Source: Lachnospiraceae bacterium
GTDB lineage: Bacteria > Bacillota > Clostridia > Lachnospirales > Lachnospiraceae
NCBI GenBank assembly: GCA_021199395.1
Contig: JAJQIE010000215.1
Span: 1 to 5,688 of the forward strand
Direction: 5' to 3'
DNA: 5,688 bases
The notes beneath the pieces were generated by a model. It was given only the letters and a program-made list of their open reading frames with translations, searched no databases and had not been told where the DNA came from. A program made the translations under genes and the position numbers. Positions 1 through 5,069 of the stretch are shown in pieces (position 1 is the first letter of the stretch; each line of letters starts with the position of its first letter).

Positions 1-920
1 GATGTATTCTGTGTTTTAACAGCAGACGCCACATTCTGAGGCTTTGCTCCAGCCCCGGCGCTCTGTGTTCCGGTTCCCGTCGCTGCCCTTTCTTTTCCCT
101 GCACAGCCTGAGAACCGGCTCCCGCCGCAGCGCTCTGCGGCCTTACTCCTGTCGCCCTCTCCTGTGCACTCTGAGATCCTGCTCCGGCTGCCGTCCCCTG
201 TGCGCTCTCGCTCTGAGTTTTCGCTCCTGCCGTTCCCTGTACATTCTGAGCCACAGCCGCATTCCCCGCATTCTGTGTCTTTGTTCCTGCCTCGCCTTGT
301 ATGCCCTGCGGTCTTGCTCCCGCCGCGTTCTGTACTCCCTGCGGCTTCGCTCCCATCACACTCTGCGCGTTCTGTGGTCTTGCCCCCGCCGCGCTCTGCG
401 CACCCTGCGGCTTCGCCCCCATCACACTCTGTGCGTTCTGCGGTCTTGCTCCCGCCGTACTCTGTGCGTTCTGTGGTCTCGCACCTGCCGTGCTCTGCGG
501 TCTCGCACCTGCCGTGCTCTGCGGTCTGGAGCCTGGCGCACCCTGCGGTCTCGCTCCTGCTGTGCCCTGTGGTCTTGCTCCCGCCGCGCCCTGCGGTCTG
601 GGTCCTGACGCACTCTGCGATCTCGCTCCCGCCGCACCCTGCGGTCTGGGCCGGCTTCCAGGCTTCACTATACCTGTCTTACTGTTCTGAGGACGGAACA
701 CCTGTATAATATTTTTTTTCTTAGGTGGACCCGCAGGCTTTTTGTCAGGCTTTTCCGCAGCCTTCTCCTCTGTTTTCTTTACTGCTTCTGGATCCTGATT
801 CTTCTGCATATGCTCATCCTCCTTCATCTTAGCCCGCCGGTTGCCCGACTCAGCCCTTTCCTTCACGGCATCCGTATCTTCTGTATTACCCATAAAATCC
901 TTTCTTTCCATATCTGTCAT
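1..920 (-). CDS. infB: Translation initiation factor IF-2, N-terminal 306 codons (3' part beyond window)
   Basis: IF2 is the GTPase that recruits initiator fMet-tRNA to the 30S subunit and promotes 50S joining. Only its 5' portion is here: 306 open codons from ATG at 920 to the window edge, with no G domain yet. The identity rests on position (after nusA-ylxR-ylxQ, the conserved order) and on the style of the region: a charged start (MTDMERKDFM), a Lys/Glu/Pro stretch, a short segment PKKKNIIQVFRPQNS at about residues 66-80 like those in the linkers of clostridial IF2, then a long Ala/Gly/Gln/Arg/Pro linker. The start is fixed by AGGGAGG at 929-935, 8 nt upstream and abutting the ylxQ stop. 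Residues 92-213 are tandem repeats, with degenerate continuation to the edge. Oddly, the usual N-terminal IF2_N helical domain (motif like VxELAKEL) is not visible. Alternative: another repetitive protein, unlikely in this position. Confidence 0.88.
   Translation of the reverse strand, partial: MTDMERKDFMGNTEDTDAVKERAESGNRRAKMKEDEHMQKNQDPEAVKKTEEKAAEKPDKKPAGPPKKKNIIQVFRPQNSKTGIVKPGSRPRPQGAAGARSQSASGPRPQGAAGARPQGTAGARPQGAPGSRPQSTAGARPQSTAGARPQNAQSTAGARPQNAQSVMGAKPQGAQSAAGARPQNAQSVMGAKPQGVQNAAGARPQGIQGEAGTKTQNAGNAAVAQNVQGTAGAKTQSESAQGTAAGAGSQSAQERATGVRPQSAAAGAGSQAVQGKERAATGTGTQSAGAGAKPQNVASAVKTQNT
282..479 (-). repeat. Six tandem 33-bp (11-residue) repeats in the IF2 linker
   Basis: Immediately after the octads the period switches to 11 residues (IF2 residues 148-213): RPQNAQSTAGA, RPQNAQSVMGA, KPQGAQSAAGA, RPQNAQSVMGA, KPQGVQNAAGA, RPQGIQGEAGT. 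The first undecad equals the preceding octad RPQSTAGA with Asn-Ala-Gln (9 bp) inserted after RPQ. Units 2-3 and 4-5 form a higher-order 66-bp pair (R-type then K-type unit). Beyond residue 213 the pattern decays but remains Gln/Ala/Gly-rich to the window edge. Confidence 0.9.
480..647 (-). repeat. Seven tandem 24-bp (8-residue) repeats in the IF2 linker
   Basis: Residues 92-147 of IF2 are seven contiguous octads with consensus RPQ(G/S)(A/T)AGA: RPQGAAGA, RSQSASGP, RPQGAAGA, RPQGTAGA, RPQGAPGS, RPQSTAGA, RPQSTAGA. The last two are identical 24-bp units in DNA (480-503 and 504-527), which points to recent slippage or unequal recombination. The unit length is a multiple of three, so copy-number change keeps the frame. 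Confidence 0.9.
807..824 (-). promoter_or_regulatory. Internal Shine-Dalgarno plus in-frame ATG inside infB (Met38)
   Basis: Inside infB, the codons for residues 33-35 read AAGGAGG (818-824), a full match to the anti-Shine-Dalgarno. An in-frame ATG (Met38) follows 8 nt later at 807-809. Site quality and spacing equal those of the first start at 920. IF2 is known to be made in long and short forms from internal in-frame starts in E. coli and B. subtilis, so a second form lacking 37 residues is plausible. An out-of-frame ATG overlaps the spacer, but it sits only 1 nt from the SD core and its frame closes quickly. Confidence 0.5.
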
Positions 921-928
921 TCTCACAA

Positions 929-935
929 CCTCCCT
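929..935 (-). promoter_or_regulatory. Shine-Dalgarno site of infB
   Basis: AGGGAGG on the minus strand, directly after the ylxQ stop codon and 8 nt before the ATG at 920. It fixes the infB start and shows there is no room upstream for a longer N-terminus outside ylxQ. Confidence 0.85.
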
Positions 936-1250
936 TTATTCCGGCACTGCCGCCGTAAGCTTCTTTTCAATCGCACGCGCAAGCCCTGCATCCAGCACAG
1001 CAAGCACAGCTCTGAATTCACTGCCCGACGCGGCTCCCAATTCTTCACGAGTTCCGTGAAAATACGCCGGAACCTCATAAAAGGAGCACATATTCTGGAA
1101 CTTTTTTTTCGTATTCCCGGAAGCTTCCGATGAAATAAGCACGAGACTGGCCTTTCCGGATTTTACCGCCGTCTCGACCTGAAACTCTCCGGACGCAATT
1201 TTGTTTGCCTTTTTTGCAATACCTGTCAGCGAAAGTACGCTATCTCTCAT
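936..1250 (-). CDS. ylxQ: YlxQ, L7Ae/L30e-family RNA-binding protein
   Basis: A 104-residue protein of the L7Ae/L30e/Gadd45 fold, the family that binds kink-turn RNAs; the cellular role of YlxQ is not firmly established. Visible hallmarks are the opening LSLTGIAKKANKIASGE, then a short helix with KSGKASLVLISSEASGNTKKKF and a strand-helix pair ending in a GSEFRAVLAVLDAGLA segment, all typical of YlxQ-type L7Ae proteins, at the usual length of about 100 residues. I chose ATG at 1250, which overlaps the ylxR end by 11 nt. An upstream in-frame TTG at 1262 would add four residues but lies only 1 nt from the AAGGAG motif, too close to serve it. AAGGAG is 13 nt before the ATG, rather far, so TTG at 1253 remains possible. 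Translation is probably coupled to ylxR. Confidence 0.88.
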   Translation of the reverse strand: MRDSVLSLTGIAKKANKIASGEFQVETAVKSGKASLVLISSEASGNTKKKFQNMCSFYEVPAYFHGTREELGAASGSEFRAVLAVLDAGLARAIEKKLTAAVPE

Positions 1251-1521
1251 CAATCGATTCAATCTCCTTTTTCAGACCTTCATAAGTCTCCTCCGGGATT
1301 CTGACCTTCAACGACCGTTCAAGTCCTCTGTTTTTTACAGCCTTATCCAGACATTCCCTGCAACGGCAAATATACGCGCCGCGCCCATTTTTTCGTCCGG
1401 TCACATCAAGCAAAATCTCTCCCTCCGGTGTACGCAGTACCCTGAGCATCTCACGCTTGTTTTTCATTTCCTGACACCCTGTGCACTTACGCGTGGGTAC
1501 CTTTTTTACCTGTCCAGCCAT
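1240..1521 (-). CDS. rnpM: YlxR/RnpM, DUF448 RNA-binding protein (RNase P modulator family)
   Basis: A 93-residue YlxR-family protein. Family signatures are clear: PTRKCTGC at residues 9-16 and GRKNGRGAYIC at about 42-52, followed by CRECLDKAVKNRGLERSL. Five cysteines (13, 16, 52, 54, 57) could bind a metal, though family members do not all keep them. In B. subtilis the homologue, renamed RnpM, binds the RNase P RNA and modulates its activity; this is family knowledge not tested here. The start is supported by GGGGAG lying within the last codons of nusA, 8 nt upstream. Only 2 nt separate it from the nusA stop, and its own 3' end overlaps ylxQ, so the three are likely translationally coupled. 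Confidence 0.93.
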   Translation of the reverse strand: MAGQVKKVPTRKCTGCQEMKNKREMLRVLRTPEGEILLDVTGRKNGRGAYICRCRECLDKAVKNRGLERSLKVRIPEETYEGLKKEIESIDER

Positions 1522-1523
1522 AT

Positions 1524-2846
1524 TTACTGCTCCCCATCCGCAGGCGGCAGCTCTTCATCATCCCGGAAATCCCCGGAAGCCCCCTCAAAAGACTCATCAG
1601 AAGCGCCTTCTGCATCGTCTTCGTACGCTCCGTCATCCTCATAGGAGCCGTTCGCATAATCGCCGCCTTCTTCCCATGAATCGTCAGACCCATACGAGCC
1701 GTCCTCCTCGTAAGAGCCGTCCTCCGCATATTCGTCCTCGTAGTAGCCGTCCTCATCGTAATATTCTTCTTCGTAATAATCCTCTTCATATTCAAGGAGA
1801 TCGCCGGATTCACGGGCCTGCGTTTCATTCTTTATATCGATCTTAAACCCGGTCAGACGGGCTGCAAGCCTGGCATTCTGTCCTTCCTTACCGATAGCCA
1901 GGGAAAGCTGATAATCCGGGACAACGACCTTCGCTACCTTCTCATCGCCATCCGCGATAACAGAAATGACCTTTGCCGGGCTGAGCGCATTCTCAATCAA
2001 AAGAGCAGGGTTTTCATCCCAGTTTATGATATCGATCTTCTCTCCATTCAATTCATCTACTACCGCGTTGACACGGGAACCATTCACTCCAACGCACGCG
2101 CCTACCGGATCTACGTCAGGATTGTTCGACCAGACCGCGATTTTCGTTCGGCTGCCGGCCTCTCTCGCTATGCTCCTGATCTCTACCGTGCCATCGTGTA
2201 CCTCCGTCACTTCCTCCTCAAACAGACGCTTTACCAGCTCCGGATGCGTGCGGGAAACCTGAATTTTCGGACCCTTGGGCGTATCCTTTACCTCCAGGAC
2301 GTAAACCTTTACACGCTGATTCGGACGATACGCCTCACCGCGGATCTGTTCCTCACTGGCCAGCGTGGCGTCCACCTTGCCGAGATTGATACTGACATTT
2401 CGGCCAAAATAACGCTGCACAACGCCTGTGACAATGTCGTGCTCCTTTTCATAATATTCATTATAGAGAACCTTGCGTTCTTCCTCGCGGATTTTCTGCA
2501 AAATAACATTTTTGGCATTCTGAGTCGCAATCCGACCGAATTCTCTGGATTTGATATTTACACGCACGATATCTCCCAGCTCATACCGGGAATCCATCAG
2601 CTTCGCGTTCGTCAGACTGATCTGCGCCAGCTCATCCTCAACCTGCTCTACGACCGTTTTCTGCGCATAGACTTCAAATTCACAGGTTTCAGGGTCAATA
2701 TTTACCACCACATTGTCCGCCTCAGTCTTCCAGTTATTCTTGCATGCCTGGATCAGCGACTGTTTGATTGCGTCCAGCAGCGTCTCTTTGCTGATGTTTT
2801 TTTCCTTTTCAAGAATCGTGAGTGCCTCCAACAACTCGTTATTCAT
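1524..2846 (-). CDS. nusA: Transcription termination/antitermination factor NusA with long acidic C-terminal tail
   Basis: NusA binds RNA polymerase near the RNA exit channel and affects pausing, intrinsic termination and antitermination. The 440 residues show, in order, the polymerase-binding N-terminal domain (about 1-125, start MNNELLEALTILEKEK), an S1 domain (about 135-200, with ITGVVQRYFGRNVSINLG-like core), KH1 (about 230-290, GACVGVNGSRVNAV) and KH2 (about 300-347, LAIGKEGQNARLAARLTG). B. subtilis NusA is about 370 residues. Here residues 351-440 add a low-complexity tail with about 40 Asp/Glu, 13 Tyr and a single Arg, containing short repeats around EEDGSY/YEDDGAY. The start is set by GGGAGGAAGGA a few bases upstream of ATG 2846. 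It lies 18 nt after rimP and 2 nt before ylxR. Core identity is certain; the tail's role is unknown. Confidence 0.97.
   Translation of the reverse strand: MNNELLEALTILEKEKNISKETLLDAIKQSLIQACKNNWKTEADNVVVNIDPETCEFEVYAQKTVVEQVEDELAQISLTNAKLMDSRYELGDIVRVNIKSREFGRIATQNAKNVILQKIREEERKVLYNEYYEKEHDIVTGVVQRYFGRNVSINLGKVDATLASEEQIRGEAYRPNQRVKVYVLEVKDTPKGPKIQVSRTHPELVKRLFEEEVTEVHDGTVEIRSIAREAGSRTKIAVWSNNPDVDPVGACVGVNGSRVNAVVDELNGEKIDIINWDENPALLIENALSPAKVISVIADGDEKVAKVVVPDYQLSLAIGKEGQNARLAARLTGFKIDIKNETQARESGDLLEYEEDYYEEEYYDEDGYYEDEYAEDGSYEEDGSYGSDDSWEEGGDYANGSYEDDGAYEDDAEGASDESFEGASGDFRDDEELPPADGEQ
1527..1793 (-). other. Acidic, tyrosine-rich low-complexity tail of NusA
   Basis: Encodes NusA residues 352-440. 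The region is almost free of basic residues and rich in Glu, Asp, Tyr, Gly and Ser, with imperfect repeats such as EEDGSY, GSYEDDGAYEDD and EYYDEDGYYEDEY. The DNA shows matching imperfect repeats of a unit like agccgtcctc plus strand. It is predicted to be disordered. E. coli NusA carries different C-terminal acidic domains (AR1/AR2) that bind the polymerase alpha subunit and mask the RNA-binding domains; whether this tail acts in a comparable way is only inference. Confidence 0.85.
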
Positions 2847-2864
2847 ATCGTTCCTTCCTCCCTG

Positions 2865-3329
2865 TCAGAAATCAAATGCCAGCCGTATCAGAGCAATATC
2901 CGCCCGTTCAAACTGTACGGTCTCATTATCCGTTTCTATAGTGACTGTATGCTTATCAAATTCTTTTAAAATCCCCGAAAATTCCTTCTGATGATTCAGC
3001 GGGCGGAATGTCCGCAGCTCCACCCTCTCGCCAATACTGCGTTCAAAATCCTTTTCCTTCCGGAGCGGCCGTCCCAGCCCAGGAGAGCTGACCTCCAGGA
3101 TATACGCGTCCTCAATAAAATCCCGCTCATCAAGCAGGTCGCTGAACGCCCGGCTGATCACCTCGCAATCGTCTATCGTAATTCCTCCCGGCTTATCAAT
3201 GTAAGCGCGGAGATACCAGCTTCCGCCTTCCTTTACATACTCGACGTCAACCAGCTCAAACTGGTGCCGCTCAATCAATGGTGTCAGCAGAGCCTCTGCC
3301 TTCTGCTCATATGTCTCTTTTTTACTCAT
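2865..3329 (-). CDS. rimP: Ribosome maturation factor RimP
   Basis: RimP (YhbC/YlxS family) acts in late maturation of the 30S subunit. The 154-residue product matches the family length and carries its main signatures: an N-terminal domain with ELVDVEYVKEGGSWYLRAYID (about 26-46), then GGITIDDCEVISRAFSDLLDE, the highly conserved ILEVSSPGLGRPL (about 77-89), and a C-terminal Sm-like beta-barrel ending in IALIRLAFDF. I chose ATG at 3329, which has a GGGGG ribosome binding site 5 nt upstream. A GTG at 3341 would add four residues but overlaps that site and has no site of its own. It is the first gene of the nusA operon, 18 nt ahead of nusA, downstream of a sigma-A promoter and a leader hairpin. 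Confidence 0.95.
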   Translation of the reverse strand: MSKKETYEQKAEALLTPLIERHQFELVDVEYVKEGGSWYLRAYIDKPGGITIDDCEVISRAFSDLLDERDFIEDAYILEVSSPGLGRPLRKEKDFERSIGERVELRTFRPLNHQKEFSGILKEFDKHTVTIETDNETVQFERADIALIRLAFDF

Positions 3330-3334
3330 GTGTA

Positions 3335-3339
3335 CCCCC
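3335..3339 (-). promoter_or_regulatory. Ribosome binding site that decides the rimP start
   Basis: A run of five G (GTGGGGGTAC context) lies 5 nt before ATG 3329. It is an imperfect match to AGGAGG and lies only 6 nt from the leader hairpin, so hairpin formation could influence ribosome access. Confidence 0.55.
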
Positions 3340-3345
3340 ACAAAT

Positions 3346-3371
3346 AAGAGTGGACCGTGCGGTCCACTCTT
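3346..3371 (-). terminator. Leader hairpin upstream of rimP: intrinsic terminator or attenuator
   Basis: Perfect 11-bp inverted repeat AAGAGTGGACC / GGTCCACTCTT with a 4-nt loop. On the minus strand it is followed by ATTTG, giving an interrupted U-tract (TTATTTG). It is the only terminator-like structure between the secreted-protein gene and rimP, and it lies about 25 nt downstream of the predicted rimP transcription start and 16 nt upstream of the rimP ATG. It may end the upstream transcript and also attenuate the rimP-nusA operon. On the plus strand the hairpin is followed by TTTTAT, but no plus-strand gene enters it. Confidence 0.75.
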
Positions 3372-3401
3372 TTATCAGTAACGGTTATATAATTCTTAGA
3401 C

Positions 3402-3430
3402 ATAATAGCACCATTTTCCTGCAATTGCAA
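3402..3430 (-). promoter_or_regulatory. Sigma-A promoter of the rimP-nusA-ylxR-ylxQ-infB operon
   Basis: -35 TTGCAA (3425-3430), exactly 17 bp spacer, -10 TATTAT (3402-3407), preceded by TGC to give an extended -10 (TGn). Transcription should begin near 3395, giving a leader of about 65 nt that includes the hairpin at 3346-3371. The -35 starts about 15 nt after the stop codon of the upstream gene. Confidence 0.7.
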
Positions 3431-3444
3431 GTGCTTTTCTGCTT

Positions 3445-4611
3445 TTATTCCAGTGCATTTTCACAGGATACCTCTATGATCGTATCTTTTTCAAAGAAAG
3501 AATCCGTGCCGACGTAGACAACTGCCTCACAGCCGCTTCCATACGAGGGGGAATTATAGGTATAATAATGGTAGTCCCCGCTCTCCGAATACTCATAATC
3601 CATACTGTTTTCATTCAGAATAGACAGAAACTCCTCTTCTGTGGCGCCAACGCTCACACCTCCCGGAAGCGCTCCTTCCATATCCAGTGTATAGCCGCCG
3701 ACTTCCAGTGTTTCCACCCAGCAATTTTCCGGCGTCGTAGCGTAATCCTCGCCGTTCACCACGGATGTAGAAAAGGACTGATTGTCCTTCCGCAGCGTCA
3801 CCCTGCCATAATACTGAGCTATGACCAGAGAATCACTGTCGTTTTCATCCAGCGTCCATCCATCCTCGACCAGCACGCTTACCGGTACCGGGAGCGCGTA
3901 AACCTTCCCCTCCAGTTCAATCTCATAGTCTGTGAGATCATTGCTTAACACATCCGGCCTTGCGTAGGCCAGCACACTCTGCGGTGTCTCCGTACTCGGC
4001 TCACCTACATCATAGCCTTCCGGTTCTGCAAAATTTTCAATCTGAATTTCCTCCAGGACTCCGCTTTCCAGATAAACTGCAAGCTCCACTTCCTGATTGT
4101 AGTCCTCCTGGTAGGTATACTGCGTATATAGTTCGCCCTCATAGATATCTGTCGGTTTACCATACGCGGCAACGATGTCCTCCGCCGTGGAAGCTCCCAG
4201 CGCCAGCCCTCCCGGCAGCTCAACTACGCTGTCTGCTTCATCCCAGTAAAATTTATCAATCGAAATTCCCGCCACGATACAATCCTCTGCCGGAACAGTA
4301 TTAAGGCCGAGATTTAACAGATACGCGTAAACAGTCAGATCTTCTTTTACAAATGTATAAATGCCATAACTATATGGCTCAATCGTCTCTTCAGCCTCCG
4401 CTTCCTCCTTGAGACTCCACCCATACGCAGTAAGATCCGCATACATCATTGGAAGCGCGTAGACATCCTCATCGATCACAAGCTCATAATCCGTCCATGC
4501 CCCGTCCTGCACCTCTGTTTCTGTCTCGTTTTCAATCGCCGACGCCGATGCGGATAATCCATTCGCCGCAATACTCAGGCCTAATAAAAATGCCAGCCAG
4601 CTTTTTTTCAT
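3445..4611 (-). CDS. Secreted acidic protein of two diverged repeat modules, function unknown
   Basis: I do not recognise a named family. The 388-residue product starts with an export signal (MKKSWLAFLLGLSIAANG, then an ASASA-type signal peptidase I site near residue 25) and has no lipobox cysteine, so it is probably secreted. The mature protein is strongly acidic. It holds two copies of one module at about residues 41-193 and 228-385: DYELVIDEDVYALP against DYEIELEGKVYALP, YGWSL against DGWTL, VPAEDC against TPENCW, LPGGLALGAST against LPGGVSVGATE, then YTQYTY against YHYYTY. The G-x-S/T-x-E-D ... YGKP pattern recalls BamE/BLIP-like folds, an inference only. Cysteines 111 and 297 are aligned; 361 and 383 occur only in module 2. 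The ATG at 4611 is chosen because GGGAG lies 7 nt upstream; the ATG two codons earlier is 1 nt from it. It has its own promoter and looks monocistronic. Confidence 0.85.
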   Translation of the reverse strand: MKKSWLAFLLGLSIAANGLSASASAIENETETEVQDGAWTDYELVIDEDVYALPMMYADLTAYGWSLKEEAEAEETIEPYSYGIYTFVKEDLTVYAYLLNLGLNTVPAEDCIVAGISIDKFYWDEADSVVELPGGLALGASTAEDIVAAYGKPTDIYEGELYTQYTYQEDYNQEVELAVYLESGVLEEIQIENFAEPEGYDVGEPSTETPQSVLAYARPDVLSNDLTDYEIELEGKVYALPVPVSVLVEDGWTLDENDSDSLVIAQYYGRVTLRKDNQSFSTSVVNGEDYATTPENCWVETLEVGGYTLDMEGALPGGVSVGATEEEFLSILNENSMDYEYSESGDYHYYTYNSPSYGSGCEAVVYVGTDSFFEKDTIIEVSCENALE

Positions 4612-4618
4612 AACCATT

Positions 4619-4623
4619 CTCCC
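4619..4623 (-). promoter_or_regulatory. Ribosome binding site that decides the start of the secreted protein
   Basis: GGGAG is 7 nt upstream of ATG 4611 and only 1 nt upstream of ATG 4617, so the second ATG is the more likely start. The protein then begins MKKSW, a typical signal-peptide beginning. Confidence 0.6.
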
Positions 4624-4673
4624 ATTTTCTGAAAATTCCGCGAAGCAACGTATCTCCTGCCATTTGAATTTTT

Positions 4674-4702
4674 ATTATAGGGAATAATTCGCAGATTGTA
4701 AA
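4674..4702 (-). promoter_or_regulatory. Sigma-A promoter of the secreted-protein gene
   Basis: -35 TTTACA (4697-4702), 17 bp spacer, -10 TATAAT (4674-4679). Transcription should start near 4667, giving a leader of about 55 nt before ATG 4611. The remaining sequence between here and the tRNA terminator (4703-4834) is AT-rich and shows no gene. Confidence 0.75.
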
Positions 4703-4834
4703 GTGAAAAATGTAAAAATAAGCATACTTAAATATGTTTATCTTTGCACTCATTTTTTAGAGCAATCAGAAATACGGATGCCTTTCTCCTTCCAAATTTT
4801 GATTGGTTCTTTAATTGGTTTTTGATTTGAATAA

Positions 4835-4862
4835 CAAAAAAGCCCTGATTATCAAGGCTTTT
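4835..4862 (-). terminator. Intrinsic terminator downstream of tRNA-Gly
   Basis: On the minus strand the stem AGCCTTGA / TCAGGGCT (one G-U pair) with a 3-nt TAA loop is extended by three A-T pairs and followed by an uninterrupted run of seven T. It begins 4 nt after the tRNA 3' end, a canonical strong terminator for the tRNA and probably for any glmS read-through. Confidence 0.92.
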
Positions 4863-4866
4863 CGAG

Positions 4867-4937
4867 AGCGGATAACGAGAATCGAACTCGCCTCCCCAGC
4901 TTGGGAAGCTGGTGTTCTACCGATGAACTATATCCGC
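4867..4937 (-). tRNA. tRNA-Gly, anticodon CCC
   Basis: The 71-nt gene folds as a full cloverleaf: acceptor GCGGATA/TATCCGC with discriminator T (usual for bacterial tRNA-Gly), D arm GTTC/GAAC with GG in the loop, anticodon stem CCAGC/GCTGG with loop TTCCCAA (anticodon CCC at 4903-4905, reading GGG), a 4-nt variable region, and T arm GCGAG/CTCGT with loop TTCGATT. CCA is not encoded: CTCG follows the discriminator base, so CCA must be added enzymatically. It has its own promoter and terminator. Confidence 0.95.
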
Positions 4938-4965
4938 AGACAGATAAAACTCACATCTGCGGAAT

Positions 4966-4994
4966 ATTATATAACAGAATTTTATTATTTTCAA
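4966..4994 (-). promoter_or_regulatory. Sigma-A promoter of tRNA-Gly
   Basis: -35 TTGAAA (4989-4994), 17 bp spacer, -10 TATAAT (4966-4971). Transcription should begin near 4959, about 22 nt before the mature tRNA 5' end, leaving a short leader for RNase P to remove. Nearly consensus, as expected of a tRNA promoter. Confidence 0.8.
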
Positions 4995-5069
4995 GTACCG
5001 ATTTTAAAAAATTCTTTTTTTCTGTTCATCCTTCCGGTAACCGCCATTTTGGGGAATCCCGCTGTTTTA

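Noticed and set aside
44..709. Long plus-strand open frames (221, 129 and 103 codons) across the left end
   Set aside because: They are antisense to the infB repeat array. The repeated codons lack stops in several frames, which gives Pro/Ser/Arg/Cys-rich nonsense with no ribosome binding site or recognisable domain.
1487..1828. 113-codon minus-strand frame overlapping the NusA tail and ylxR start
   Set aside because: It is a shifted reading of the repetitive acidic tail, rich in Met/Arg/Thr, without a ribosome binding site. The NusA frame continues cleanly to its stop just before ylxR, so there is no frameshift to invoke.
2196..2969. 257-codon plus-strand open frame opposite nusA
   Set aside because: It is antisense to a certain nusA and the end of rimP, has no ribosome binding site, and its translation shows no family features.
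3342..3374. The hairpin before rimP as a riboswitch or T-box
   Set aside because: The whole leader is only about 65 nt with one simple hairpin. No T-box sequence, specifier loop or known aptamer core is visible.
4532..4753. 73-codon minus-strand open frame upstream of the secreted protein
   Set aside because: It crosses the sigma-A promoter, overlaps the secreted-protein start in another frame and lacks a ribosome binding site at its ATG. An AGGAG followed by TTG inside it is noted, but the peptide looks random.
4802..4820. Direct repeat ATTGGTT twice with a 12-bp period
   Set aside because: Two 7-bp copies in AT-rich sequence just past a terminator are easily expected by chance, and no promoter lies at the right distance to make them an operator.
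4867..4937. tRNA-Gly as an integration site
   Set aside because: No integrase gene, partial tRNA duplicate or flanking direct repeat is visible nearby, and the neighbours are housekeeping genes.
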